DNA from: CAG-791 sp045130475
GTDB taxonomy: Bacteria; Bacillota; Clostridia; Lachnospirales; Lachnospiraceae
Length of the DNA stretch: 64,000 nucleotides
NCBI GenBank assembly: GCA_045130475.1
Contig: JBGUPU010000016.1
Location: 7,350-71,349, forward strand
Reading direction: 5' to 3'
Part shown: piece after piece, positions 7,904 to 16,814 of the stretch
How the letters are laid out: each line of letters starts with the position of its first letter
How positions within the stretch are numbered: the stretch's first letter is position 1
Notes under the pieces: generated by a model
What the model saw: only the letters and a program-made list of their open reading frames with translations
Databases searched by the model: none
Told to the model about the DNA's origin: nothing
Program-made: the position numbers and the translations under genes

Positions 7904-8522
7904 CTGCCTGATTTTGGATGTTGACGGGACACTGTATGCACAGAGAGCAGTCCGGGTCTGCATGCTTTTCAGGCTGGTTTCCTATTATATGTGCAGGCCT
8001 CACAGGCTGCGTGAATTGCTGGCTCTGCAGAAATTCCGAAAAATGAGGGAGGATCCTGAATGGAAAAATGCAGGAACGGACGCTTTATGTACCGAGATCG
8101 GCAGAAAGTATGCACTGCCTTCAGACAGGGTTCATCGAACGGTCAGCTATTGGATGTTCAAAAACCCCCTGGACTTGTTGAAAGAACATGCATATCGTGA
8201 TGTCATTGATTTTTCGAACAGGCTGCGCGCAGAGGGCAGGCAGATTTATATCTATTCGGATTATCCTGCCGAGGATAAGCTGCAGGCTATGGGAGTGGAA
8301 TTTGACCGCCTTTTTTATTACGATCAGCCGGAAATCAGGGAACAGAAGCCATCGAGGACTGCAATGGAGTACATACTGTCGCAGATTGGCTGCTCTCCCG
8401 ACCGGATCGTATATATCGGAGACAGAGATGAAAAAGACAGGGCTTCGGCAGATCTTGCAGGCATACAGTATTATGATATTCAGGATTTCAGGATCCTGCT
8501 GAAAAAAAGCGATCAGAAATAG
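7884..8522 (+). CDS. HAD-family hydrolase, probable phosphatase of the lipid-linked sugar operon
   Basis: 212 residues with all HAD motifs: I, DVDGTLY (D12, D14); II, YIYSDYP; III, a Lys in REQKPSRTAM; IV, YIGDRDEKDR. A helical cap lies between motifs I and II. Family members remove phosphate from small molecules. The start codon lies inside the preceding membrane-protein gene (20-base overlap), arguing for translational coupling. In mycobacteria the polyprenyl-phosphoribose-5-phosphate made by the UbiA enzyme must be dephosphorylated, so this HAD protein is a plausible functional replacement for that phosphatase. This is inferred from context; the substrate is not visible in the sequence. 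A terminator directly follows. Confidence 0.8.
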   Translation: MNWSRIDCLILDVDGTLYAQRAVRVCMLFRLVSYYMCRPHRLRELLALQKFRKMREDPEWKNAGTDALCTEIGRKYALPSDRVHRTVSYWMFKNPLDLLKEHAYRDVIDFSNRLRAEGRQIYIYSDYPAEDKLQAMGVEFDRLFYYDQPEIREQKPSRTAMEYILSQIGCSPDRIVYIGDRDEKDRASADLAGIQYYDIQDFRILLKKSDQK

Positions 8523-8529
8523 ATCAGGG

Positions 8530-8555
8530 GGCTGTCGGCGAGACAGCCTCTTTTT
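8530..8555 (+). terminator. Terminator of the UbiA/HAD operon
   Basis: Stem GGCTGTC (8530-8536) / GACAGCC (8542-8548), loop GGCGA, then TCTTTTT. It starts eight bases after the HAD stop codon. Confidence 0.9.
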
Positions 8556-8683
8556 AGATCATGTCCGCATCATTTCTTTTTTGGAGAGTATAAATTTGGA
8601 CAAATCATTGAAATGGTAATGATATTAGGCTGTACCCATGTTAAAAAATCGGAAAACCACACGGATTTCTGTAAATCCACTGA

Positions 8684-8712
8684 TTGACGAGTTGAACAAA
8701 ACAGACTATAAT
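8684..8712 (+). promoter_or_regulatory. Promoter of relA
   Basis: -35 TTGACG (8684-8689), a 17-base spacer, -10 TATAAT (8707-8712). The predicted start near 8719 rules out the in-frame TTG at 8712 as the relA start and leaves a leader of about 90 bases. Confidence 0.85.
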
Positions 8713-8807
8713 TGCTTTACTTTTATTATTTTCAGGAAATATTTCGAATTGTTTATGATAGTTTAAGGAATAGAGAAATCACCGGGTTTTGTCGGCAGAG
8801 GTGCAAC

Positions 8808-11135
8808 ATGACAGACATCAAAGGCCAGAAAGACAACATGAGCAAAATCGCTATAGACACCGGTAAGATCGAAAGCATCGGGGAATATCACTGTCCGGAG
8901 GATCTTTACCAGAGCCTTATTGACCGTGTGCGAAAATACCATCCATCAGACGATATTTCGCTGATCGAGAAGGCTTATGAAGTGGCGCGCAGAGCCCATG
9001 AAGGGCAACTGCGCAAATCCGGAGAACCCTATATCATCCATCCGCTCTATGTGGCTATTATTCTGGCAGGCCTGGAGATGGACAAAGAGACTATTACGGC
9101 CGGCATCCTTCATGATGTAGTCGAAGATACTGTTCTGACCAGAAATCAGATTGCCGAGCAGTTCGGAAATGACGTCGCCCTTCTTGTCGACGGTGTCACA
9201 AAACTGAAAAAACTGAAACTTTCCGGAGACTATGTGGACAGGACGCAGAGCCAGCAGGATATGCAGGCCAGGAACCTGCGCAAGATGTTTCTTGCAATGG
9301 CAAAGGATATCCGCGTTATCCTGATCAAGCTTGCGGACCGTCTGCACAACATGCGCACACTCCAGTTTATGCCGCCTGAGAAGCAGCAGAGGATCGCGCA
9401 GGAAACTCTGGATATTTATTCGCCGATCGCCGATCGTCTGGGTATTTCGAAGATCAAAGTAGAGCTCGACGATCTCTCACTCAAATATCTGTACCCTGAT
9501 GTTTACTATGATCTTGCGGCAAAGGTAGCGCAGCGCAAGAGCGAGCGCGAGCATTATGTGCAGGAGATTGCCATCGAAGTCCGTCAGCATATCCATGATG
9601 CCGGTATTGAGGGAGAGGTGGACGGACGTGTCAAGCATCTCTTCAGTATCTACCGCAAGATGCTCAACCAGAAAAAATCTCTGGAAGAGATCTATGATCT
9701 GTTTGCCGTCCGCGTTATCGTAGGCACGATCCGTGACTGTTACGCGGTGCTCGGAACGATCCACGAGATGTACAAGCCCATACCGGGACGTTTCAAGGAC
9801 TATATTGCCATGCCGAAGGCAAACATGTATCAGTCCCTGCACACGACCCTGATCGGACCCGCCGGACAGCCCTTCGAGATTCAGATCCGCACCTATGAAA
9901 TGCACCGTGCAGCAGAGTACGGTATTGCCGCCCACTGGAAATATAAGGAAGCAGGCGGAAGCCAGAAGGTCGAGAAGAACAGAGAAGAAGAGAAGCTTTC
10001 CTGGCTCCGTCAGATCCTCGAATGGCAGCAGGACATGTCCGACAACTGTGAGTTTATGGATCTGCTCAAGAGCGATCTGAACCTGTTCTCGGATGATGTG
10101 TACTGCTTCACGCCTCGCGGTGAAGTCAAGAATCTTCCCGCCGGTTCCACACCCATCGATTTTGCCTATGCCATCCATACGGCTGTCGGCAATCGAATGG
10201 TCGGCGCCAGAGTCAATGACAAGATTGTCCCGATCGATTATGAGCTCAAGAACGGCGACCGCATTGAGATATTGACAAGTCCCTCCTCTAAGGGACCCAG
10301 CCTTGACTGGCTCAGCATCGCAAAGAGCGCTTCTACCAGGAACAAGATCAACCAGTGGTTCAAGCGTGAGAATAAGGATGACAACATCTCAAAAGGCAAG
10401 GAGCTGGTTATATCCTATGCCAGAAGCCATGGCATGCAGCTCTCTGACCTGATGAAACCTTCTTACCAGGAATTTGTTCTGCGCAAGTATGGATTCAGGG
10501 ACTGGGAATCCCTTCTAGCGGCCATAGGACACGGCGGCATGAAAGAAGGCCAGGTTGTCAATAAGCTCTATGACCTCTACACAGAGGACCATAAGCGCCG
10601 GCTCTCCAGCGAGGAGATCATCCAGCAGGTGCAGCAGCAGGCGGCATCCCCCAATATGCATTCCCGTGGCGCGGCCGGTTCTGTTGTTGTCAAGGGCGTT
10701 CACGATGTTTCCATCCGCTTCTCCAAATGCTGCAATCCTGTGCCCGGCGATGAGATCGTAGGGTTTATCACAAGGGGAAGAGGCATTTCCATCCATCGGA
10801 AAGACTGCAGCAATGTGGTCAATATCCCCGAGGAGGAGAAAGACCGCATTATCGAGGCCTCCTGGATTGAAAATGCTGTCGCGAAAAAGGAAGAGGGCTT
10901 CCTTGTCGAGATCAAGATTTTTGCCACTGACCGCAGCGGTCTTCTGAATGACCTCACGAAAGTCTTTTCAGAGAGAGACATCAGCATCCTGCGCATCAGT
11001 TCCATGACCAGCAAACAGGGAATCGCCACTCTGATGCTGGGGTTTGAAGTCAAGAGCCGTGAAGAACTTCAGGAGATCATTTCGCGTCTCAATTCTGTCC
11101 GTGACGTCCGCGCGATCAAGCGGAACAGCGGCTGA
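8808..11135 (+). CDS. relA: Bifunctional (p)ppGpp synthetase/hydrolase, Rel/SpoT family
   Basis: 775-residue stringent-response enzyme that makes and degrades (p)ppGpp from GTP/GDP. Order: HD hydrolase domain (about 55-200) with the intact LHDVVEDT motif at H102-D103 and ADRLHNMRTL; synthetase domain (about 240-360) with FKDYIAMPKANMYQSLHT; TGS domain (about 400-460, starting YCFTPRGEV); a central helical and Cys-containing region (RFSKCCNPVPGDEI); and a C-terminal ACT domain (about 695-770). Both active sites look complete, so this is a bifunctional long Rel. The ATG at 8808 is chosen because AGAGGTG precedes it and it lies downstream of the promoter. CodY, whose activity follows the GTP pool that Rel lowers, is encoded 5 kb downstream. 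Confidence 0.96.
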   Translation: MTDIKGQKDNMSKIAIDTGKIESIGEYHCPEDLYQSLIDRVRKYHPSDDISLIEKAYEVARRAHEGQLRKSGEPYIIHPLYVAIILAGLEMDKETITAGILHDVVEDTVLTRNQIAEQFGNDVALLVDGVTKLKKLKLSGDYVDRTQSQQDMQARNLRKMFLAMAKDIRVILIKLADRLHNMRTLQFMPPEKQQRIAQETLDIYSPIADRLGISKIKVELDDLSLKYLYPDVYYDLAAKVAQRKSEREHYVQEIAIEVRQHIHDAGIEGEVDGRVKHLFSIYRKMLNQKKSLEEIYDLFAVRVIVGTIRDCYAVLGTIHEMYKPIPGRFKDYIAMPKANMYQSLHTTLIGPAGQPFEIQIRTYEMHRAAEYGIAAHWKYKEAGGSQKVEKNREEEKLSWLRQILEWQQDMSDNCEFMDLLKSDLNLFSDDVYCFTPRGEVKNLPAGSTPIDFAYAIHTAVGNRMVGARVNDKIVPIDYELKNGDRIEILTSPSSKGPSLDWLSIAKSASTRNKINQWFKRENKDDNISKGKELVISYARSHGMQLSDLMKPSYQEFVLRKYGFRDWESLLAAIGHGGMKEGQVVNKLYDLYTEDHKRRLSSEEIIQQVQQQAASPNMHSRGAAGSVVVKGVHDVSIRFSKCCNPVPGDEIVGFITRGRGISIHRKDCSNVVNIPEEEKDRIIEASWIENAVAKKEEGFLVEIKIFATDRSGLLNDLTKVFSERDISILRISSMTSKQGIATLMLGFEVKSREELQEIISRLNSVRDVRAIKRNSG

Positions 11136-11208
11136 TTGCGTTATTGTTCACAGACTGACCGTCTGTTTCAGGCGTCAGCAGACTCAACATTCAGAAGGGG
11201 AAGATAGA

Positions 11209-11856
11209 ATGTCGGATTCGAAGGGAGTCATTAAGGTAAACTGTTTTGTGGTCGGTATGGTCCAGACCAATTTTTACTACCTCCACAGGGAAAACAGCAA
11301 TGAAACCATCGTCTTTGACCCGGCAGACCTGGGCGACAGACTCTATGAGGAACTGGAGAAGAGAGGCCTGCAGGTGAAGGCGATCTTCCTTACGCATGCG
11401 CACTTTGACCACATCATGGGTGTGGAGGCGCTCAAGGCACAAACAGGCGTCCCTGTTTATGCATGTATCCATGAGAAGCGTCTGTGCGAATCTGCCAGAC
11501 TCAATCAGTCTCAGATGACCGGCCGTCCCTGCACTGTATCACCTGATTATTATCTTGAAGACAATGAGGAGATCACAGTCGCGGACATCACGATGAAGAC
11601 GATCTTTACCCCCGGACACACAGAGGGAAGCTGCGCCTATTATATCGAGGAAGGTCATATCCTGATCAGCGGCGATACCCTTTTCCAGGGCTCGATCGGC
11701 CGGTCCGACATGCCTACCGGCGATGGGGAGACACTTCTGGAGTCCATCCGCACTCGTCTCTATACCCTGCCCGATGATACAACTGTTTTCTCCGGCCACG
11801 GAGATACGACGACCATCGGATATGAGAAAAAGCACAACTGGTTTGTGAGAGCATAA
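11209..11856 (+). CDS. Metallo-beta-lactamase-fold hydrolase (YcbL/glyoxalase II-like)
   Basis: 215-residue cytosolic hydrolase. The metal ligands are clear: THAHFDH (HxHxDH), the His of FTPGHTEGS, the Asp of ISGDTLF and the terminal His of FSGHGDTT. The short form lacking the C-terminal helical domain of true glyoxalase II resembles E. coli YcbL, a type II glyoxalase-like thioesterase. The frame opens upstream inside the end of relA, but the ATG at 11209 is preceded by AGAAGGGGAAG and is the credible start. It lies between relA and hemZ, an arrangement I recall from other clostridia; the link to stringent response is positional only. Confidence 0.88.
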   Translation: MSDSKGVIKVNCFVVGMVQTNFYYLHRENSNETIVFDPADLGDRLYEELEKRGLQVKAIFLTHAHFDHIMGVEALKAQTGVPVYACIHEKRLCESARLNQSQMTGRPCTVSPDYYLEDNEEITVADITMKTIFTPGHTEGSCAYYIEEGHILISGDTLFQGSIGRSDMPTGDGETLLESIRTRLYTLPDDTTVFSGHGDTTTIGYEKKHNWFVRA

Positions 11857-11885
11857 TCCCTCAGCAGACCGATAGTTTTTGTATA

Positions 11886-13376
11886 ATGATTACTGCAATT
11901 GTAAATATTGAGCTATATAGATACGAAATACACTCTTTGCTTAAGGCTTTTTATCCGCAGGAGGATGTCAAAGTACTGACTGAGGCGGATGCCGCAACCA
12001 ACAGAAAGTATCAGCAGATTGCGAAAGAGCCTTTTCTGAGGGTGTTTTTTGCGGCCAAAGAAGTCAGGCTTTCCTTCTGCGACAACAGTGATTCCCGCTC
12101 CGCCTCTGCGCCGGAGGGAGTATCCTTTGCCGAGAAGGGGACACTCCTGAAGACACAGATGAAGCATCTGCTCTATGCCATGCTTGCAGACAGAGAGAAA
12201 AGGAGGCTGCCCTGGGGAGAGCTGATCGGAATCCGGCCGACAAAGATCGCCATGCAGTCCCTGCTGCGGGGAGAGACACCGGAAGAGGCTGCCGCGGATA
12301 TGGTGAGAGAGCATCTTGTGAGTCCCGCCAAGGCCATGCTCTCAGCGCAGATCGCGCAGAGGGAAAGGGAGATCCTGGCGGATATCCACTACGAGAACGG
12401 CTACAGCCTCTATGTGGGCATACCTTTCTGTCCCACAACCTGCCTGTACTGCTCCTTCCCCTCTTTTAATCTGGCAAAGTGGAAGGACAAGGTGGATGCC
12501 TATCTCGATACGCTGGAAAGGGAAATGGAATCTTCTGCGGCGCTTATGCGGGGATGTGTGCTGGATACAGTCTATATCGGCGGCGGCACACCGACGACTC
12601 TTGAGCCCCGGCAGCTGCAACGGCTGTTTTCCATGCTGGAAAAATTTTTTCCCATGAAAGGCATTCAGGAGTTCACCATCGAGGCCGGCAGACCTGACAG
12701 CATCACAGCGGACAAGCTTCGTGTGATCCGTGCGCATAATGTGACCAGGATCAGTGTCAATCCTCAGACTATGAAAGAAGAGACACTGCGTCTGATCGGC
12801 AGACGGCATACAGTGCAGCAGGTCAGAGACGCCTTCCGGCTCTGCCGTGAGGCGGGATTTGACAATATCAATATGGATATTATCCTTGGACTCCCCGAGG
12901 AGACGGAAGAGGATGTGCGCAGGACTCTGGAGGAAATCGAAAAGCTTTCCCCTGACAGCCTGACAGTCCATTCGCTTGCTCTCAAGAGAGGGTCGCGCAT
13001 GCAGAAGTATATTGAGGAAAAAGGATTTTCTTCTATTAACAATACTGATGGCTGCATGGAGATCGCGGCAGAATCTGCTGCCCGCATGGGGATGGATCCC
13101 TATTATTTATACAGACAGAAAAACATATCCGGCAATCTGGAAAATGTGGGCTATTCCCGCCCTGGAAAAGCCGGAATCTATAATATCCTTATCATGGAGG
13201 AGAAACAGTCCATTCTTGCTCTCGGAGCAGGCAGCATTTCAAAGGCTGTCTTTCCCGGGGGACGGATCGAACGCAGTGACAACTGCAAGGATGTGGAGAC
13301 CTATCTCGAAAATGTCGACGAGATGATCGAACGCAAAGTGCGTCTGGGGATCGGTAATACAGCCGAGGCTCAATAA
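11886..13376 (+). CDS. hemZ: Radical SAM coproporphyrinogen III oxidase-like protein HemZ
   Basis: 496-residue radical SAM enzyme. An N-terminal domain of about 165 residues precedes the [4Fe-4S] motif CPTTCLYC (C182, C186, C189) inside YVGIPFCPTTCLYC. The SAM-binding GGGTPT and a HemN-like barrel follow. HemZ proteins are annotated as oxygen-independent coproporphyrinogen dehydrogenases, though members of the HemN/HemW/HemZ group differ in real activity. No other heme genes occur in the window, so the substrate is uncertain. The ATG at 11886 has no visible Shine-Dalgarno sequence and overlaps a TATAATG string. The N-terminus (YEIHSLLKAFYP) nevertheless fits the family, so the start is kept. 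Confidence 0.88.
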   Translation: MITAIVNIELYRYEIHSLLKAFYPQEDVKVLTEADAATNRKYQQIAKEPFLRVFFAAKEVRLSFCDNSDSRSASAPEGVSFAEKGTLLKTQMKHLLYAMLADREKRRLPWGELIGIRPTKIAMQSLLRGETPEEAAADMVREHLVSPAKAMLSAQIAQREREILADIHYENGYSLYVGIPFCPTTCLYCSFPSFNLAKWKDKVDAYLDTLEREMESSAALMRGCVLDTVYIGGGTPTTLEPRQLQRLFSMLEKFFPMKGIQEFTIEAGRPDSITADKLRVIRAHNVTRISVNPQTMKEETLRLIGRRHTVQQVRDAFRLCREAGFDNINMDIILGLPEETEEDVRRTLEEIEKLSPDSLTVHSLALKRGSRMQKYIEEKGFSSINNTDGCMEIAAESAARMGMDPYYLYRQKNISGNLENVGYSRPGKAGIYNILIMEEKQSILALGAGSISKAVFPGGRIERSDNCKDVETYLENVDEMIERKVRLGIGNTAEAQ

Positions 13377-13453
13377 ATCGTATCCGCAGCAGAAAAGACA
13401 GACTCTTCCGATAAGTCGGAAAACAAAAAATACAAGGAACCGGTAATTTTCAT

Positions 13454-15601
13454 ATGGCAGTAAGTCGAAAAAAACACAATCTGGTGATCGTGGAGTCACC
13501 TGCAAAGGTAAAGACGATCAGGAAATTTCTTGGATCAAACTATGAAGTAGCCGCATCGAACGGACATGTCCGTGATCTTCCCAAGAGCAAGATGGGAATT
13601 GACATCGAACATGATTATGAACCTCAGTACATTACCATTCGCGGTAAAGGGGAGCTTCTGGCAGGTCTGCGCAAAATGGTCAAAAAAGCAGACCGCATCT
13701 ATCTGGCAACGGACCCTGACCGTGAGGGAGAGGCGATTTCATGGCATCTGATGGCGGCTCTCAAGCTCGAGGACACCAAAGACAAGCAGGTTTCCAGGAT
13801 CACATTTAACGAGATCACGAAAAATGCTGTCACGCAGTCTCTGAAAAATGCCAGGGAACTGGATATGAACCTGGTCGACGCACAGCAGACCCGCCGCATT
13901 CTGGACCGTATGGTCGGATATGAGATCTCTCCCCTTCTGTGGGCAAAGGTCAAGCGCGGTCTTTCCGCCGGCCGTGTACAGTCCGTGGCATTGCGCATGA
14001 TCGGAGACCGTGAGGACGAGATCAACTCATTTATCCCCCAGGAATACTGGACGTTGGACGCCTCATTGAAGGTGAAGGGCAGCACAAAGCCGCTGGTGGC
14101 TCATTATTACGGAAGTATCGGGGAAGACGGCAGGGCCGTGCGCACGGAGCTGGGGACGCAGGAGGAGACCATGCGGATCGTAAACGGGCTTTCAGACGGC
14201 TCTTTTGAGATCCGGGAAGTGCGCCGTTCGGAGCGTACGCGCAAATCTCCCCTGCCTTTCACTACTTCCACCCTGCAGCAGGAGGCCAGCAAAGTCCTGA
14301 ATTTCTCTACGCAGAAGACCATGCGCGTCGCGCAGCAGCTCTATGAAGGTGTAGAGATCAAGGGACAGGGGACGGTTGCGCTGATCACCTACCTCAGAAC
14401 CGACAGCATCAGGATCTCGGATGAAGCACAGGCTGCCGCAGCCTCCTTCATCGGTGAGAATTATGGTGAAGAATATATTCTGAATAGAGAAAAAGAGGAG
14501 AAAAAGAGCGGAAAGATCCAGGACGCACATGAGGCGATCCGCCCCACGGACGTCACCCGCCTTCCCGCGTCTGTCCGCGATTCGCTCTCACGAGAGCAGT
14601 ATCGACTGTATCAGCTGATCTGGAAACGCTTTGTGGCAAGCCGCATGAGCGCTGCAAAATATGAGACCACACAGGTCCGGGTTGCGGGTACACCGGGAGC
14701 GTCTGCCGGCTCCGCTGAGAGGATTCCCGCACAGCTGTTTACTGTCTCGGCTTCCCGACCGATTTTCGATGGCTTCCAGAAAGTATATATTGAGGACGAA
14801 GAAGAAAAATCGCCTTCGATCAGCAAGGGGATTGATGAGAATACAGAGCTTACGCTGGAGTCTTTTGACCCCCGTCAGCATTACACACAGCCCCAGCCGC
14901 ACTACACGGAGGCAACCCTGGTGCGGGCCCTGGAAGAGCAGGGGATCGGACGCCCCAGTACCTATGCTCCCACGATCACGACCATCCTTGCCAGAAGGTA
15001 TATCGTCAAAGAGGAGAAAAACCTCTACATGACAGAGCTGGGAGAAGTGGTCAACAATATCATGAAACAGGCCTTCCCGACCATTGTGGATCCCTCCTTC
15101 ACGGCCAATATGGAGGCGCTGCTGGACGGAATCGCGGACGGAGAAGTGCGCTGGAAGATGGTGATCGAGAATTTCTATCCCGATCTGCACGAGGCGGTTC
15201 TCGAGGCGGAAAAAACCCTTGAAAAGGTCAAGATCGCGGATGAGGAAACAGAGGAGATCTGCGAGAACTGCGGCCGCCATATGGTCATCAAGTACGGACC
15301 TCACGGCAAGTTCCTTGCCTGCCCCGGCTTCCCCGAGTGCCACAATACCAAACCTTATTATGAGAAGATCGGCGTCGCCTGTCCCAAGTGCGGCAAAGAT
15401 ATCATTGTGAGGATGTCCAAAAAGGGACGCCGCTATTACGGCTGTATGGGCAATCCCGAATGTGACTTTATGGTATGGCAGAAACCTTCGAAAAAGAGAT
15501 GCCCGCGCTGCGGCAGCATCATGCTGGAAAAGGGGAGCAAGCTTGTCTGTGCCGACAAGGAGTGCGGATATATCGAAAATCAAAGTGAATCCGCAGAATA
15601 A
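13454..15601 (+). CDS. topA: DNA topoisomerase I (type IA)
   Basis: 715-residue topoisomerase that relaxes negative supercoils. The TOPRIM domain begins at the N-terminus (VIVESPAKVKTI) and contains DPDREGEAISWH. The active-site Tyr is Y313 in ITYLRTDSIRISD. The C-terminus carries three four-Cys zinc ribbons: CENCG...CPGFPEC, CPKCG...CMGNPEC and CPRCG...CADKEC. AAGGAA lies about 15 bases before the ATG at 13454. It precedes codY by 117 bases, a topA-codY neighbourhood also seen in other Firmicutes. Confidence 0.97.
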   Translation: MAVSRKKHNLVIVESPAKVKTIRKFLGSNYEVAASNGHVRDLPKSKMGIDIEHDYEPQYITIRGKGELLAGLRKMVKKADRIYLATDPDREGEAISWHLMAALKLEDTKDKQVSRITFNEITKNAVTQSLKNARELDMNLVDAQQTRRILDRMVGYEISPLLWAKVKRGLSAGRVQSVALRMIGDREDEINSFIPQEYWTLDASLKVKGSTKPLVAHYYGSIGEDGRAVRTELGTQEETMRIVNGLSDGSFEIREVRRSERTRKSPLPFTTSTLQQEASKVLNFSTQKTMRVAQQLYEGVEIKGQGTVALITYLRTDSIRISDEAQAAAASFIGENYGEEYILNREKEEKKSGKIQDAHEAIRPTDVTRLPASVRDSLSREQYRLYQLIWKRFVASRMSAAKYETTQVRVAGTPGASAGSAERIPAQLFTVSASRPIFDGFQKVYIEDEEEKSPSISKGIDENTELTLESFDPRQHYTQPQPHYTEATLVRALEEQGIGRPSTYAPTITTILARRYIVKEEKNLYMTELGEVVNNIMKQAFPTIVDPSFTANMEALLDGIADGEVRWKMVIENFYPDLHEAVLEAEKTLEKVKIADEETEEICENCGRHMVIKYGPHGKFLACPGFPECHNTKPYYEKIGVACPKCGKDIIVRMSKKGRRYYGCMGNPECDFMVWQKPSKKRCPRCGSIMLEKGSKLVCADKECGYIENQSESAE

Positions 15602-15718
15602 ACAGTATTGAATCTATATATCAGATATGGGATGGCTCCGATTCTGCAAACGGGAGTCTATAGAGACCATGTCGCATTGATGTCTTCAGGGGGACCTGTG
15701 GCAGCAGGAGGTGAAAAT

Positions 15719-16522
15719 TTGGATACTCTGCACGCGGCTAGAAATGTTGTGCTGTTGGATAACACAAGGAAGATTGAAAAGCTGATCCACAACAATGATA
15801 CAGGAAAAGTCGTCTTCAACGATATCTGCAAGGTTATGAGCGAGATCCTGCAGGCGCATATTCTTGTGATCAGCAAAAAAGGAAAAGTGCTGGGCGTCGG
15901 CCAGTGCAAGGAAGTGGATTCCGCCCACGGAATGATCACCGAAGAAATCGGCACATTCGTGAATCCGGAACTCAATTCACGTCTTCTGGACGTTCTTTCC
16001 ACTCATGAGAATGTTGCCCTGCAGACACTGGGCTTTTTCGAGGAGGAGGACAGGGACCTGATGGGAATCGTCCTGCCGATCGAAGTCGCCGGCGAGCGTC
16101 TGGGCACTGTCTTTATTTACAAGGACGGAGAGCATTTTGACATCGATGACATCATCCTTTCCGAGTACGGAACCACGGTTGTCGGTCTGGAAATGCTGCG
16201 CGCAGTCTCTGAGGAGACCGCCGAGGAGAGCCGCAAGATCGCAGTTGTAAAATCCGCGATCAGTACTCTCAGCTATACCGAGATGCATGCCATCATCCAT
16301 ATCTTCGAAGAACTCGACGGTGTGGAGGGCATTCTGGTCGCCAGCAAGATTGCGGACAAGGCCGGAATCACCCGCAGTGTCGTCGTCAATGCCCTGCGCA
16401 AGTTCGAATCTGCCGGTGTTATCGAGTCACGCTCCTCGGGCATGAAGGGAACTTATATAAAGGTCCTCAACGATGCAATCTACGGCGAGCTGGCCGGCCT
16501 GCGCAGGCAGGTACAGCCCTGA
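15719..16522 (+). CDS. codY: GTP-sensing global repressor CodY (TTG start)
   Basis: 267-residue dimeric transcription regulator that binds GTP and branched-chain amino acids through an N-terminal GAF domain (about 30-160). It represses amino-acid and nutrient-scavenging genes with a C-terminal winged HTH: ASKIADKAGITRSVVV, then ESAGVIESRSSGMKGTYIKV, almost identical to the Bacillus protein. The frame is open upstream to 15608, but AGGAGGTG (15706-15713) lies just before TTG at 15719, and translation from there matches the family N-terminus and length (Bacillus CodY is 259 residues). The TTG start may keep expression low. ThrC, MetA and ProC in this window are plausible regulon members, but I did not identify a CodY box near them. 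Confidence 0.95.
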   Translation: MDTLHAARNVVLLDNTRKIEKLIHNNDTGKVVFNDICKVMSEILQAHILVISKKGKVLGVGQCKEVDSAHGMITEEIGTFVNPELNSRLLDVLSTHENVALQTLGFFEEEDRDLMGIVLPIEVAGERLGTVFIYKDGEHFDIDDIILSEYGTTVVGLEMLRAVSEETAEESRKIAVVKSAISTLSYTEMHAIIHIFEELDGVEGILVASKIADKAGITRSVVVNALRKFESAGVIESRSSGMKGTYIKVLNDAIYGELAGLRRQVQP

Positions 16523-16611
16523 GGAAAACCGGCCTGCACCTGCAGGATCGGTCTCCGCAAATCTTTTTCGGGCTTTTGGACAAGAGCCTTCAGTTTCGGG
16601 ATCTGCAGTGT

Positions 16612-16635
16612 GAGAAAGCAGAATGATGCTTTCTC
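16612..16635. repeat. Hairpin between codY and the rpsB promoter
   Basis: Perfect 9-bp stem GAGAAAGCA / TGCTTTCTC with a six-base loop, no T-run. It may be part of codY 3' processing. No canonical codY terminator was found. Confidence 0.5.
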
Positions 16636-16646
16636 AAAATTACCTC

Positions 16647-16814
16647 TTGCACAATCTCACTGAATGTGCTATTGTTTTTAAGTTGCTAATTTTATGTCTT
16701 TTTATCAGACACGCGTCCCAGCGGATGCCGGTGCTCTTTGCAAATAAAGGGTGGCAGAATCCTCAATGACCGCGAAAGGGCGCGGAAGAAAAACCAGTTA
16801 GGAGGAAACTAAAC
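16647..16814 (+). promoter_or_regulatory. rpsB-tsf promoter and 130-base leader
   Basis: -35 TTGCAC (16647-16652), 17-base spacer, -10 TATTGT (16670-16675). Transcription from about 16682 would give a leader of roughly 130 bases containing a CCGCG/CGCGG hairpin near 16770-16785 and a strong TTAGGAGGAAA ribosome site. Ribosomal-protein leaders often bind the product for autoregulation; here that is only a possibility. Confidence 0.65.

Noticed and set aside
16749..16785. GGGTGG ... ACCGCG before rpsB resembling a T-box antiterminator
   Set aside because: In a T-box the GGTGG and ACCGCG parts are contiguous; here they are separated by over 15 bases and no specifier hairpin or terminator is seen.
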